A stretch of DNA of 64,000 nucleotides from Streptomyces sp. NBC_01775 (GTDB lineage: Bacteria; Actinomycetota; Actinomycetes; Streptomycetales; Streptomycetaceae). Of this stretch, positions 1 through 8,952 are shown in pieces (position 1 is the stretch's first letter; each line of letters begins with the position of its first letter). The DNA lies in contig NZ_CP109104.1 of the NCBI RefSeq assembly GCF_035917675.1, positions 4,340,001 to 4,404,000 of the forward strand, written 5' to 3'. A program made the translations under genes and the position numbers. Under the pieces are notes generated by a model. The model worked only from the letters and a program-made list of their open reading frames with translations, did not search any database and was not told the DNA's origin.

Positions 1-1
1 A

Positions 2-979
2 TCCGGCGAGCGCACCCGCGTCGAGACCCCGGCGGGCTCGGTGCTGGGCGCGACGGCCCGCCCGGACGGCACGGTGGAGTTTCTGTGGTCCTCGGCGGCG
101 CAGCCGCCCCAGGTCCGCTCGACGACGGGCGCGACCGTGCTGGATCCCCCGGGCATGAAGGCGCCGGGCTCGGTGCCGGTCGAGGACGCCTGGGTGGAGG
201 GCCCCGGCGGGCGGATCCACGCGCTGGTGCAGAAGCCGGCGGGCGAGGGTCCGTTCCCGACCGTCTTCGAGGTGCACGGCGGCCCCACCCACCACGACAG
301 CGACTCCTTCGCGGGCCAGCCCGCCGCCTGGGTGGACCACGGCTTCGCCGTCGTCCGCGTCAACTACCGCGGCTCGACCGGCTACGGCCGCGCCTGGACC
401 GACGCGCTCAAGCACCGGATCGGCCTGATCGAGCTGGAGGACATCGACGCGGTGCGCGAGTGGGCCGTCGGCTCGGGCCTCGCGGACCCGGACCGGCTGG
501 TGCTGGCGGGCGGCTCGTGGGGCGGATACCTCACGCTGCTGGGCCTCGGTACCCAGCCCGAGGCGTGGGCGCTGGGCCTGGCGGCGGTGCCGGTCGCGGA
601 CTATGTCACGGCCTACCACGACGAGATGGAGGCCCTGAAGTCGATGGACAGGACGCTGCTGGGCGGCACCCCCGAGGAGGTGCCGGAGCGCTTCGAGGCG
701 TCCTCACCGCTCACCTACGTCGACAAGGTGCGCGCCCCCGTCTACATCTCCGCCGGGGTCAACGACCCGCGCTGCCCGATCCGTCAGGTCGAGAACTACG
801 TGACGCGGCTGGCGGAGCGAAGCCACCCGCACGAGGTCTACCGCTACGACGCCGGGCACGGCTCGCTCGTCGTGGAGGAGCGGATCAAGCAGGTCAGGCT
901 GGAGATCGACTTCGCGCTGCGTCATCTTCCGCGGCCTGCTCCGGGAGGGGGCCCGGCTCTTCCGGCCCGCCCGGAATGA
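2..979 (+). CDS. S9 family (prolyl oligopeptidase-type) peptidase, C-terminal part
   Basis: The reading frame is open from the window edge, so the start lies upstream; only the C-terminal alpha/beta-hydrolase half is visible. The nucleophile elbow GGSWGGY, the acid in SAGVNDPRC and the histidine in YDAGHGSL form the Ser-Asp-His triad in the usual order, and HGGPTHHDSD resembles the oxyanion-hole HGGP motif of S9 peptidases. Expected role is hydrolysis of short peptides or acyl-peptides in the cytoplasm. Its end overlaps the convergent SURF1 gene by about 85 bp. The exact S9 subfamily cannot be told without the N-terminal beta-propeller. Confidence 0.85.
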   Translation, partial: SGERTRVETPAGSVLGATARPDGTVEFLWSSAAQPPQVRSTTGATVLDPPGMKAPGSVPVEDAWVEGPGGRIHALVQKPAGEGPFPTVFEVHGGPTHHDSDSFAGQPAAWVDHGFAVVRVNYRGSTGYGRAWTDALKHRIGLIELEDIDAVREWAVGSGLADPDRLVLAGGSWGGYLTLLGLGTQPEAWALGLAAVPVADYVTAYHDEMEALKSMDRTLLGGTPEEVPERFEASSPLTYVDKVRAPVYISAGVNDPRCPIRQVENYVTRLAERSHPHEVYRYDAGHGSLVVEERIKQVRLEIDFALRHLPRPAPGGGPALPARPE

Positions 980-1778
980 GACCGAGGGCCGTGTCCCTGG
1001 CGACCTCCGCCTCCATGCGGAAGAAGCGGAACCACATGAAGACCACGAACCCGGCGAAGACGAACCACTGCGCCGTGTAGCCGAGGTTCTGGAACGCCTT
1101 CATATCGAGGCCGGTGTTGTCGGGCGCTACCGGCGGCACCGGCCTCAGCGGTTTGTCGGTGTGCTGCTCGGTGAGCCACGCGTCCTGCACCCGGTAGGGG
1201 ACGACGTTGACGAGGGCCGCGGCGCTGATGAAGCCGAGCTGCCCGTCGGGCAGTCCGCCGGTGGCACCCTCGGCCGCGTCGTTCTGCGACTCGGATGCCT
1301 GGAGCACCCCCTTGACGCTCACCTCGCCCTTGGGCGGCGGCGGCACCTTCGCGGGGTCGGCGCCGCCGGGCAGCCAGCCGCGCACGACGGGCAGCGCCTT
1401 CGCGCTCTCGCCCTTCCCCTTGCGGCCGGTGCCGTCGGCACGGCCGGCGCCGTCGGTGCGCAGCAGGGACAGGACGTAGAAGCCCTTCTCGTCCTCGACC
1501 GTACGGCCGGGCACCAGCAGCGGGTGTGCGGCGTCGAAGCGGCCGGTGACCTCCGCGGTGCGCCCGACGGTGTCCTCCGTGACGGGCAGCAGCCGGGCCA
1601 GCGGGCTCGCCTTGGCGTGCGCCGCCGAGTCGGCCTGCTTCTCTTGCTGCTGATGGTTCTCGACCCGGTCGTCGAACCGGCTGAGCTGCCAGCTCCCCAT
1701 CAGCAGACAGACCGGAATCGCCAGAACGGCCAGGATGTTGATCCCCCACCACCGCGGGGTGAGCAGAAACCGGTACAC
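894..1778 (-). CDS. SURF1 family cytochrome oxidase assembly protein
   Basis: 294 aa, normal SURF1 length. A membrane helix near residues 12-30 is followed by the family motif GSWQLSRFDDR, and a second helix near 240-260 (QWFVFAGFVVFMWF) closes the protein, giving the two-TM hairpin with a large external domain typical of SURF1. The family helps assemble haem into cytochrome c oxidase. The central loop has a charged Gly/Lys-rich insert around RADGTGRKGKGES that is probably disordered. It is transcribed away from the sigma factor pair and its 3' end overlaps the S9 peptidase gene tail to tail. Confidence 0.85.
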   Translation of the reverse strand: MYRFLLTPRWWGINILAVLAIPVCLLMGSWQLSRFDDRVENHQQQEKQADSAAHAKASPLARLLPVTEDTVGRTAEVTGRFDAAHPLLVPGRTVEDEKGFYVLSLLRTDGAGRADGTGRKGKGESAKALPVVRGWLPGGADPAKVPPPPKGEVSVKGVLQASESQNDAAEGATGGLPDGQLGFISAAALVNVVPYRVQDAWLTEQHTDKPLRPVPPVAPDNTGLDMKAFQNLGYTAQWFVFAGFVVFMWFRFFRMEAEVARDTALGLIPGGPEEPGPLPEQAAEDDAARSRSPA

Positions 1779-1889
1779 GCCCCCACGGTACGTGCAGCCT
1801 GTGACAGGCCGGACGTCCGGGGTCCGTCCAGGAATTCACGGGCCACGCGCCGCGTCGGCAAGGCTCACCTACGGCGTCCGCAAAAAATG

Positions 1890-1909
1890 GTCACCGGTCA
1901 AGGGGGTGA
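1890..1909 (-). promoter_or_regulatory. 20-bp motif TCACCCCCTTGACCGGTGAC, copy 1
   Basis: On the minus strand this site lies about 110 bp upstream of the SURF1 start and contains a TTGACC hexamer like a -35 box. An identical 20-mer occurs at 39045-39064 and a 19/20 match at 34017-34036. Function is inferred only from recurrence and intergenic position; a good -10 box is not evident. Confidence 0.35.
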
Positions 1910-1941
1910 CGACATAACCACGTCCGGGGGGGACCGTCAGG

Positions 1942-3180
1942 TCAGCCCGCCGGGATGATGCCCGTGCGGTAGACCGTGCCGCCGCAGCCGCCCTCGACCC
2001 GGGTGTCCGCTATGGCGGGCGAGCCGCCCTCGGGGGTGTGCGTGAGCACCACGCTGCTGTCGTCGGGCGGATCGCCGCCGGAGCCGTTCTCGCCGGGAGT
2101 GCCGACCGCGCCGCCCGCGCCGTTGTCCCCGCCGCCGCCGTCACCGCCGCTGTCGCTGCCGGCACTGGGCGTGGTCGCCCCGTTGTCGTTCTGCGCGCTG
2201 TTGGTGGCGGGCGGGTCGTTGTCGCAGCCGCCGTTGGGCACGTACGCGAACTTCACCACGTAGGCCGCGCCCGGCTTGAGCACCACCTCGTTGCTGGCGA
2301 TCCCCGGATTGCCGAGGCCCGGCGCCGGGTCGCCCGTGGTGTGGTCAGCGACCGTGACGCGCGCCCGCTCGGTGCCCTGCACAGACGCGCCGACCATGCC
2401 CTCGCCCTCCACCGTGCAGGCGTCGGAGGAGGTGTTGGCGACCCGGAAGCTGCCGTAGACCTTGCCCTGGCCGTCGGGCGAGCCGGCCTGGGCCGAGGCC
2501 TGGCCGAGCTGGTCGCGTCCGCAGGAGGGCGCGCTGGCGGTGAGCGCGTCGTCGGGGTCGGCGCTGCCGTTGCCGGGACCGCCGGAGGGTGACGGGTCGG
2601 CGCCGCCGTCCCCCTTGCCGCCCTTGTCCTTGCCCTCGCCCTTGCCGCCCTTGTCCTGGTCCTTGTCCTTGCCGCCGTCGGCGCCGGAGCCGCCCTCGGG
2701 GCCGTGGCTCTGTCCCTGGCTGCTGGAGGCGGTCAGCGGGTGCCTCTCGTCGCCGACGCCGGGCACCACCCCGCCGAGGAAGAGCGCGGGCACGCCGACG
2801 GCCACGACGAGCACGGCCGCCGCCGCGCCGACCAGCGCCTGGCGACGGTGCACCCGGCGCGCGGGAACGGCCCGCTGGAGATGATTGAGGGTGTCGGGGG
2901 ACGGCTCAAGGTCGCGCACGCTGTTGCGCAGCAGCTCCCTGAGCGTCTCCTCGGCCGAGTCCAGCGAGGCACCCTCCGCGGACTCTTCGGCCCCCGCGGA
3001 CTCTTCGCCTTCCGCACGCTCGTCGGCCTCGGACTCGCGGTGCATGTCCTGCTCACCGTGCTCAGCGCACTCTTGCTGTTCGGCACGCTCGTCGCGCTCG
3101 GCACGCTCTTGCTGCTCGGCGCGCTCTCCGTGCTCGTCGTCTCCCCCGTCACCGCGCGGGCGGTTCAGGCCCTCACTCAT
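1942..3180 (-). CDS. Membrane-anchored acidic/Gly-rich protein, putative partner of the adjacent sigma factor
   Basis: 412 aa. Residues 15-75 are an acidic run built from imperfect hexapeptides such as ERAEQQ and ERAERDERAEQQ; residues 75-112 form a short conserved-looking helical part (ETLRELLRNSVRDLEPSPDTL); one membrane helix lies near 115-138; then a Lys/Gly/Asp-rich spacer and a C-terminal domain resembling DUF4232, with Cys pairs. ATG overlaps the sigma-factor stop (ATGA), so translation is coupled. The layout (cytoplasmic N-terminus, one TM, exported C-terminus) fits an anti-sigma or sensor role, but no zinc HxxxCxxC anti-sigma motif is seen. Function is inference. Confidence 0.7.
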   Translation of the reverse strand: MSEGLNRPRGDGGDDEHGERAEQQERAERDERAEQQECAEHGEQDMHRESEADERAEGEESAGAEESAEGASLDSAEETLRELLRNSVRDLEPSPDTLNHLQRAVPARRVHRRQALVGAAAAVLVVAVGVPALFLGGVVPGVGDERHPLTASSSQGQSHGPEGGSGADGGKDKDQDKGGKGEGKDKGGKGDGGADPSPSGGPGNGSADPDDALTASAPSCGRDQLGQASAQAGSPDGQGKVYGSFRVANTSSDACTVEGEGMVGASVQGTERARVTVADHTTGDPAPGLGNPGIASNEVVLKPGAAYVVKFAYVPNGGCDNDPPATNSAQNDNGATTPSAGSDSGGDGGGGDNGAGGAVGTPGENGSGGDPPDDSSVVLTHTPEGGSPAIADTRVEGGCGGTVYRTGIIPAG

Positions 3181-3812
3181 GACGTGGCCTCCATGACAGT
3201 ACGCAGGGCGGCGATGCCACGGGATCCGTACGCCTTCACGGAGCCGAGCGAGAGGCCGAGCGTCTTGGCCACCTGCGCCTCGGTCATGTCGGCGAAATAG
3301 CGCAGCACCAACACTTCCCGCTGACGCCGCTGCAAGCCACGCATCGCCTGTATCAACTGATCCCGTTCGAGCTGTTCATAGGCCCCCTCCTCGGCGCTCG
3401 CCATGTCGGGCATCGGCTTGGAGAGCAGCTTCAGCCCGAGGATGCGACGGCGCAGCGCGGAGCGGGACAGATTCACGACCGTCTGCCGTAGGTAGGCGAG
3501 GGTCTTCTCAGGGTCCCGCACACGCTTGCGCGCCGAGTGCACGCGGATGAACGCCTCCTGGACGACGTCCTCGCACGAGGCGGTGTCATCCAGCAGCAGC
3601 GCCGCGAGCCCGAGGAGGGACTTGTAGTGGGCGCGATAGGTCTCGGTCAGGTGGTCGACTGTGGTGCCCGCTGCCATCGCGTCGTCAGTATCCCCACGCT
3701 GTCCGGGCAAGCGTGCGGGCCGAGCGGCAGGCCAGGGCGCGATCACAGGCATGCCTCCGGCGCTGGCGCCGGGGCCGCCAGGGGCCGTTGCGATTCCGAG
3801 TACCTCTGCCAC
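3177..3812 (-). CDS. SigE-family (ECF-like) RNA polymerase sigma factor
   Basis: 211 aa. Region 2 begins at YRAHYKSLLGLAALLLDD and includes the core motif CEDVVQEAFIRVH; region 4 is RQREVLVLRYFADMTEAQVAKTLGLSLGSVKAYGSRG, the -35-binding HTH. Small size and absence of region 3 put it in group 4. The first roughly 45 residues are Pro/Ala-rich and not typical of the family; an internal ATG at 3677 would give a compact protein starting just before the conserved region, so the start is uncertain. It overlaps the downstream membrane protein gene by 4 bp, which suggests the two products act together, for example as sigma and regulator. Confidence 0.85.
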   Translation of the reverse strand: MAEVLGIATAPGGPGASAGGMPVIAPWPAARPARLPGQRGDTDDAMAAGTTVDHLTETYRAHYKSLLGLAALLLDDTASCEDVVQEAFIRVHSARKRVRDPEKTLAYLRQTVVNLSRSALRRRILGLKLLSKPMPDMASAEEGAYEQLERDQLIQAMRGLQRRQREVLVLRYFADMTEAQVAKTLGLSLGSVKAYGSRGIAALRTVMEATS

Positions 3813-4064
3813 ACCTGTTTGACACGTTTCCCCCCGTCAGGGTTGTACGCGAAAGGCAGTGTGCCGGGAAACACTTCATATGCCCTCATACGTACCAGCT
3901 TTCGGCTACCTCAGCGCCCCGTTCACCAGGCCCGGGTCTGGGCCGCGCCCCCCACAGCGCGCGAAGCCTGATGGCGAACCAAAGACGCTCCCCGTCAGCC
4001 TGCCGGTTGCAGGGACGGGGAGCGAAATTGTCCGTCAGCGAACACCACTATGGCCAGAGGCCGA

Positions 4065-4222
4065 AGCACGCCGGGCGCGCATTGCGCCCCGAAGGGGCGC
4101 GGGGCCGTGACATATGCGGCTCCGCCGCGTGGGCGCGCCCAGCCTGGGGGTACCTCCCTGCTCGAGGAGCTTGGGGGAGCACCCGCAGCCGAAAACGCGC
4201 CCCACGGGGCAACTACCGCCCC
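4065..4222. repeat. Streptomyces-type intergenic repeat with nested palindromic insert
   Basis: The segment contains GCGCCCCGAAGGGGCGCGGGG, GCGGCTCCGCCGCGTGGGCG and CACCCGCAGCCGA, a string I recognise from dispersed intergenic repeats of Streptomyces. It is interrupted at about 4143-4179 by a second recurrent palindrome (CTGGGGGTACCTCCC ... GAGCTTGGGGGAG). It lies between the sigma-factor start and the 3' end of ask, and could act as terminator for ask. The rest of 3813-4065 holds only the sigma-factor promoter region. Confidence 0.55.
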
Positions 4223-4734
4223 GTCCCCCCATAAACAACCGCCTCGTCCGTCTCGCTGTCCAGGCCGAAGGCCGTATGCACCGCGCGGACGGCGTCGTTG
4301 ACGGCCTCCTCGCGCGTCACGACCGAGATCCGGATCTCGGAGGTGGAGATCAGCTCGATGTTGACCCCCGCGTTGGACAGCGCCTCGAAGAACGACGCGG
4401 TGACCCCGGGGTTCGTCTTCATCCCGGCGCCGACCAGCGAGATCTTGGCGATCTGGTCGTCGTAGCGCAGCGAGTCGTAGCCGATCGCGCCCTGCGACTT
4501 CTCCAGCGCGCCGATGGCCTTCTTGCCCTCGGACTTGGGCAGCGTGAAGGAGATGTCGGTCAGCCCCGTGGAGGCGGCGGACACGTTCTGGACGACCATG
4601 TCGATGTTGACCTCGGAATCCGCGATCACGCGGAAGATCGCCGCGGCTTCACCCGGCTTGTCCGGCACTCCGACGACCGTGACCTTCGCCTCGGAGGTGT
4701 CGTGCGCGACACCCGAGATGATCGCCTGCTCCAT
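4213..4734 (-). CDS. Aspartate kinase beta subunit (internal in-frame start)
   Basis: An in-frame ATG at 4734 ([17 protein letters not shown]) has GGGGAAGAG just upstream and would give a 173-aa ACT-only protein. Actinobacterial aspartokinases such as that of Corynebacterium are known alpha2beta2 enzymes whose beta chain starts at exactly this point of the sequence. I infer the same here; no independent evidence of translation. Confidence 0.6.
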   Translation of the reverse strand: MEQAIISGVAHDTSEAKVTVVGVPDKPGEAAAIFRVIADSEVNIDMVVQNVSAASTGLTDISFTLPKSEGKKAIGALEKSQGAIGYDSLRYDDQIAKISLVGAGMKTNPGVTASFFEALSNAGVNIELISTSEIRISVVTREEAVNDAVRAVHTAFGLDSETDEAVVYGGTGR

Positions 4735-5493
4735 CGACTCTTCCCCTTGCCCGTCCGGCTGCTCGTTGCTGACCCACGTGCCCTTCAGGCCGGAGAAGGA
4801 AGACCGCACGTGGATAGGGATGTTGTAGCGGCGCGCGTACTCCACGCACCGGTGCAGCAGCACCTTGGAGCCGGAGCTGGCCAGCTCCAGCATGTCCTCG
4901 AAGGAGATCCTGTCGATCTTCTTCGCCTTCTTCACGACCCGGGGGTCGGCGGTGAAGACGCCGTCGACGTCCGTGTAGATCTCACAGACCTCGGCGTCCA
5001 GCGCCGCCGCCAGCGCGACGGCCGTGGTGTCCGAACCGCCCCGGCCCAGCGTCGTGATGTCCTTGCTGTCCTGGGAGACGCCCTGGAACCCGGCGACGAT
5101 GGCGATGTTGCCCTCGTCCACCGAGCTCTTGATGCGGCCCGGGGTGACATCGATGATCCGCGCCTTGTTGTGCGCGGAGTCGGTGATCAGTCCGGCCTGG
5201 CTGCCGGTGAACGACTGCGCCTCGTGTCCGAGGGATTTGATCGCCATCGCCAGCAGGGCCATGGAGATCCGCTCTCCGGCGGTCAGCAGCATGTCGAACT
5301 CGCGCCCGGAGGCGACCGGAGACACCTCTGAGGCAAGATCGATCAGCTCGTCCGTCGTGTCACCCATCGCCGAAACCACTACGACAACCTGCTTGCCGTT
5401 CTTCTTGGCTTCGACGATTCGCTTGGCAACGCGCTTGATGCCCTCGGCATCGGCAACGGAGGAGCCGCCGTACTTCTGCACGACAAGGCCCAC
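4213..5493 (-). CDS. ask: Aspartate kinase, alpha subunit / full length
   Basis: 426 aa from GTG at 5493, chosen because [12 protein letters not shown] is the family N-terminus and GAGGAG lies 9 nt upstream; the open frame extends further upstream without homology. Kinase domain: KYGGSS (substrate/ATP), GRGGSDTTA, and [11 protein letters not shown]; residues from about 265 carry two ACT domains that bind Lys/Thr. The enzyme makes 4-phospho-L-aspartate, first step to Lys, Met, Thr and diaminopimelate. Usually asd follows in Streptomyces; here the next gene downstream is the sigma factor, so asd is not adjacent. Confidence 0.95.
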   Translation of the reverse strand: MGLVVQKYGGSSVADAEGIKRVAKRIVEAKKNGKQVVVVVSAMGDTTDELIDLASEVSPVASGREFDMLLTAGERISMALLAMAIKSLGHEAQSFTGSQAGLITDSAHNKARIIDVTPGRIKSSVDEGNIAIVAGFQGVSQDSKDITTLGRGGSDTTAVALAAALDAEVCEIYTDVDGVFTADPRVVKKAKKIDRISFEDMLELASSGSKVLLHRCVEYARRYNIPIHVRSSFSGLKGTWVSNEQPDGQGEESMEQAIISGVAHDTSEAKVTVVGVPDKPGEAAAIFRVIADSEVNIDMVVQNVSAASTGLTDISFTLPKSEGKKAIGALEKSQGAIGYDSLRYDDQIAKISLVGAGMKTNPGVTASFFEALSNAGVNIELISTSEIRISVVTREEAVNDAVRAVHTAFGLDSETDEAVVYGGTGR

Positions 5494-5843
5494 GTGTGCT
5501 CGCTCCTCGAAATCATCCTGCGGGACCCCTGCGCTCCGCGCGACGCTGCCCGGAAGGGCGGGATCCACTGATCGGCTCAGTGTAACGATCGGGCGGGTCC
5601 CGCACCCGCCCAGCGAACCCCTGCCCGCCGCGCCGCCCGCCACACGGAAACGTGACCGTGCTCACCTTGTGACCACCCCCACCACCACCCCCACGACCGC
5701 CCCGGGGACGCCCGCACGCCGTGGGCTCCGGCGCGCGCTCCAGGGCTGCCGAAAAAACGCGAGGGGCCCCGACGGCCCAGGGACACCGGGCGCCCCGCAC
5801 CGTACGGTGCCGCTACCCGCCCGCACAGCCCGAGGAGACCGCC
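5494..5843. other. Divergent intergenic region between ask and VWA gene
   Basis: 350 bp holding the promoters of the two divergent genes. A C/A-rich stretch of CCACC repeats lies at about 5670-5705. No further gene, tRNA or clear operator was recognised. Confidence 0.4.
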
Positions 5844-6656
5844 GTGGCCATCGACTACGTGAAGCGCCCAGCCCCCGCCGGCACCGCAACCGACGGCAGT
5901 GCCGGCCCCGCCGTCAGCCTGGAGCAGCTCACCACGCGCGCCCCCGGGCTCGTGAACCTCTACAAGACGGCGAAGATCTCCCTGGAAAAGGCCGGCCTGA
6001 CCGGCCGCCGGGCCGCCGTCTACCTCGTCCTCGACCGGTCGGGCAGCATGCGCCCGTACTACACGGACGGCACGGCCCAGCACCTCGCCGAGCAGGCCCT
6101 CGGGCTCAGCGCGCACCTGGACGACGACGGGACGGTGCCCGTGGTCTTCTTCTCGACCGAGGTGGACGGCGTCGCCGAGATCGGGGTCGACGCCTACGAG
6201 AACCGGATCGACACGCTCCACGAGAGCCTCGGGCACATGGGCCGCACGAACTACCACCTGGCCATGCAGGCGGTCATCGACCACTACACGGCATCGGGCG
6301 CGACGGACCCCGCCCTGGTGATCTTCCAGACGGACGGCGGCCCGACCTCCCGTACGGCGGCCGAGCATGTGCTGTGCACGGCGGCCCGGCTGCCGATCTT
6401 CTGGCAGTTCGTGGGCTTCGGCGACACGGACAGCAAGCAGTTCGACTTCCTCCGCAAGCTCGACGAGCTTCCGGTCCCCGCCAAGCGCGTCGTCGACAAC
6501 GCGGGCTTCTTCCCCGCGGGCCCCGCCCCCATGGAACTGTCCGACGACGCGCTCTACCGAAGCCTGATGACGGAGTTCCCCTCCTGGCTGGTGGCGGCCA
6601 GGGAGGCGGGGGTGCTCGGTGGGCGTAGTCCTTCAGCTTCTCCGTCTCCGGCGTGA
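5844..6656 (+). CDS. VWA domain protein, tellurium-resistance (TerF/TerY-like) type
   Basis: 270 aa from GTG 5844, preceded by GAGGAGA and giving the family-like N-terminus MAIDYVKRP; the open frame begins earlier (5721) without support. The von Willebrand A fold has a complete metal site: DRSGS (residues 64-68), Thr in GRTNYHLAMQ and Asp in FQTDGG. The N-terminal part (LVNLYKTAKISLEKAGL) is typical of VWA proteins linked to Ter stress systems. Role is probably a Mg2+-dependent protein-interaction module in the cytoplasm. No other ter genes are in the window. Confidence 0.85.
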   Translation: MAIDYVKRPAPAGTATDGSAGPAVSLEQLTTRAPGLVNLYKTAKISLEKAGLTGRRAAVYLVLDRSGSMRPYYTDGTAQHLAEQALGLSAHLDDDGTVPVVFFSTEVDGVAEIGVDAYENRIDTLHESLGHMGRTNYHLAMQAVIDHYTASGATDPALVIFQTDGGPTSRTAAEHVLCTAARLPIFWQFVGFGDTDSKQFDFLRKLDELPVPAKRVVDNAGFFPAGPAPMELSDDALYRSLMTEFPSWLVAAREAGVLGGRSPSASPSPA

Positions 6657-6791
6657 CCCCTACCGGGTCGGGCAACTCCGGCCGGCGCCGCACAGGTCCG
6701 CCACATTTTCAACCGGCTGCCGAACATCCGCCTCGCCCGCTCACATCATCTGGATGACGTGCTTGCCGCGGACGCCGCCGGCCTGAGAGAC

Positions 6792-7228
6792 ATGCCTGCT
6801 CAGCCATCTCACAAACCGTCCGGGGACGTCGGCGACGCGCCCCGCGACACGGCCCCGGCGGGCCTGCGCGCCGATGCCCGGCGCAACCGGGAACGCATCC
6901 TCGAAGCCGCGCCGTATTCATGGCCCAGTTCCCCGATGCCCTCGATTACGCCCACGAACGTGCCTGCGCCGAAGACGGCCTGGCGCGGCTGGTCCAGCGT
7001 GCCCGCGAGGCCGGACAGCTGCGCGAGGACTTCGACGCCGCCGACATCACCCTCCTGCTCCTGGCCAACAGCGGCCTCGCCGGACAACCGCGGGAAACCG
7101 CCCTCGCCGCCTCCCGTCGCCTGCTCGCCTACCTCTTCCAGGCTTTCCAGCCACAGCACACCGGCCCTCTCCCGCCTCCCGCGGCGATGGGACTGCGGGA
7201 AATCCACCAGCCACCGGGTCGCCTGTGA
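6792..7228 (+). pseudogene. TetR-family regulator, internally deleted and frameshifted
   Basis: From ATG 6792 the frame reads a Pro-rich lead and then LRADARRNRERILEAA, the usual helix 1 of TetR regulators, but the HTH (helices 2-3) is missing. From about 6914 the homology continues in another frame, VFMAQFPDALDYAHERACAED and the C-terminal ligand-binding helices to 7228. The junction is near 6910-6920. Roughly 45-50 residues around the DNA-binding helix are gone, so the product cannot bind an operator. A short ORF from 6920 could still express the C-terminal domain. Confidence 0.65.
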
Positions 7229-7361
7229 GACCTGTGAGACCTGTGAGACGAGCACGCGACGAGTCGAATGGGAGCGCCCCCCGCACGTGCCCGGGGCCGC
7301 TCACAGATGGCCGGTGAACACTTCGGCGACCGGCGAAACGGGCGCGCGCGAGAATCGGGGC

Positions 7362-8072
7362 ATGGACACCGAACGGGATGTCGCCCCCGCGCTGGCGGCG
7401 ATGGCCGGGCTGCTCGCGGACGGGACGCGGGCCACGTTCTGTCTGGCGCTGCTGGACGGGCGGGCCTGGACGGCGACCGAGCTGGCACGGCACGCGGGCG
7501 TCGCGCCGTCGACGGCGACGGCGCACCTGAACGCGCTCGTCGGGGGCGGGCTGCTCACCGAGGTACGGCAGGGCCGGCACCGCTATGTGCGGCTGGCCGG
7601 GCCGCGGATCGCCTCGCTGGTGGAGAACCTGGCGTCACTCGCGCCCGAACGCCCCGTACGGCCGCCCCGTACGCTCTCGGCCGACGGGCGGCGCCGCGCG
7701 CTCGCGTGGGCCCGCACCTGCTACGACCATCTCGCGGGCACCGTGGGCGTCGCCGTCACCGACGCGATGACCGCGCGCGGGCTGCTCGACTGGGAGCAGG
7801 GGCTGCGGCTCACGCCGGAGGGCGCCGACTGGGCCGCGAGGCTGGGGATCACCGTGCCTCCCGGCACCCGGCGCCCTTCCGTACGCTCCTGCCTCGACTG
7901 GACCGAGCGGCGGCCCCACCTGGCGGGCGCCGTGGGCGCCGCGCTGTGCGGGCACGCGCTGGAGCGGGCGTGGCTGACACCCACCGGCACCACCAGGGCT
8001 CTCGCCCTGACTCCCGAGGGGCACAGAGCCTTCCAGGACCACTTGGGGCTCCAGCTGGAGCCGGGCCCCTGA
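7362..8072 (+). CDS. ArsR-type winged-helix transcriptional regulator
   Basis: 236 aa from ATG 7362 (MDTERDVAPALAAM). The N-terminal 90 residues are an ArsR winged helix: LLADGTRATFCLALLDGRAWTATELARHAGVAPSTATAHLNALVGGGLL followed by a wing QGRHRYVRLAG. The remaining 140 residues form a helical C-terminal domain often found in actinobacterial ArsR proteins, with two possible ligand cysteines (TCYDH, RSCLDW). No metal-binding CxC of classic ArsR is present, so the ligand is unknown. No co-directional target gene follows; the next gene is convergent. Confidence 0.85.
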   Translation: MDTERDVAPALAAMAGLLADGTRATFCLALLDGRAWTATELARHAGVAPSTATAHLNALVGGGLLTEVRQGRHRYVRLAGPRIASLVENLASLAPERPVRPPRTLSADGRRRALAWARTCYDHLAGTVGVAVTDAMTARGLLDWEQGLRLTPEGADWAARLGITVPPGTRRPSVRSCLDWTERRPHLAGAVGAALCGHALERAWLTPTGTTRALALTPEGHRAFQDHLGLQLEPGP

Positions 8073-8106
8073 GCGGTATCCCCGTCAGGTGAGCCCGGTA
8101 TCCCCG

Positions 8107-8766
8107 TCAGGCGTTGTTGAGGCCCAGCGGGGCGGCGATCTCGGCGGCCATCACCGCGCCCGCCTCGCTCTCCAGCTCACCGTCCTCGGTGGCGTTGCTG
8201 TCGGTGTCCAGCCCGTCCAGCTCGTCCAGGGGCGTGTCCAGGCGGACGTGGGCCACCAGGGACTGGAGGGCGCGCAGCGCGGCGGAGGCGGTCGGGCCCC
8301 AGTTGGAGAGGTAGGAGAACTGCCACCACCACAGGGCCTCGCTCACCCGCCCTGCGCGGTAGTGGGCCATGCCGTGCCGCAGGTCGGTGACGACGTCGGA
8401 GATGTCGTCGGAGATCCGGCAGGCGACCGGCGCCGAGCGCGGCACGTACGGGTCGAAGACCTCGGAGTAGACGTCGACCGGGTCCAGCAGCGCGGCGAGA
8501 CGCTCGCGCAAATCGTCCACGTCCGGCTCGGGACCGACGTCCGGCTCGTAGCGCTCGTCGGGAACGATGTCCTCGTGCGCGCCCAGCCGCCCGCCCGCGA
8601 GGAGGATCTGCGAAACCTCCAGCAGGAGGTAGGGCACGGCGCTGTCGGGGTCGTCGCCCTTGGCGACCTCGGCGACCGAGACGATGAAGCTCTCGACCTG
8701 GTCGCTGATCTGGACGGCGAAATCGTCGGGATCGTTCTTGATGGCGTTCAGCGTCGCATCGGACAT
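8107..8766 (-). CDS. DUF5063 domain protein
   Basis: 219 aa, acidic, without signal or membrane segment. The motif region VESFIVSVAEVAKGDDPDSAVPYLLLEVSQILLAGGRLG and the later DDISDVVTDLRHGMAHYRAG...WWWQFSYLSNWGPTASAALRAL are typical of DUF5063 proteins that sit next to recR in Streptomyces. Function unknown; position in the dnaX-ybaB-recR block suggests co-expression with recombination repair genes. The 187 bp between this gene and recR contain imperfect CATCCGGGC repeats (8895-8965). Confidence 0.8.
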   Translation of the reverse strand: MSDATLNAIKNDPDDFAVQISDQVESFIVSVAEVAKGDDPDSAVPYLLLEVSQILLAGGRLGAHEDIVPDERYEPDVGPEPDVDDLRERLAALLDPVDVYSEVFDPYVPRSAPVACRISDDISDVVTDLRHGMAHYRAGRVSEALWWWQFSYLSNWGPTASAALRALQSLVAHVRLDTPLDELDGLDTDSNATEDGELESEAGAVMAAEIAAPLGLNNA

Positions 8767-8952
8767 CGGGCAACCTTCTCCCCTTGAGGGCCCCGCGGCG
8801 TCGAACGCTGGCGCGTCCGCGCTTCGTCATGGGCGTCGTGCGTGTGGGCGTCCGTGTGGTGGCTCCCCCGCCGCGCGGCACACATCCAGGCGTTACGGAT
8901 GCGGGCCTGACGCATCCGGGCGTCCGGCATCCGGGCATCCGGAATCCTCGCG

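Noticed and set aside
6660..6790. Reading NRLPNIRLA before the TetR remnant as a cytochrome P450 end
   Set aside because: Similarity is limited to a few residues and no heme-binding segment precedes it.
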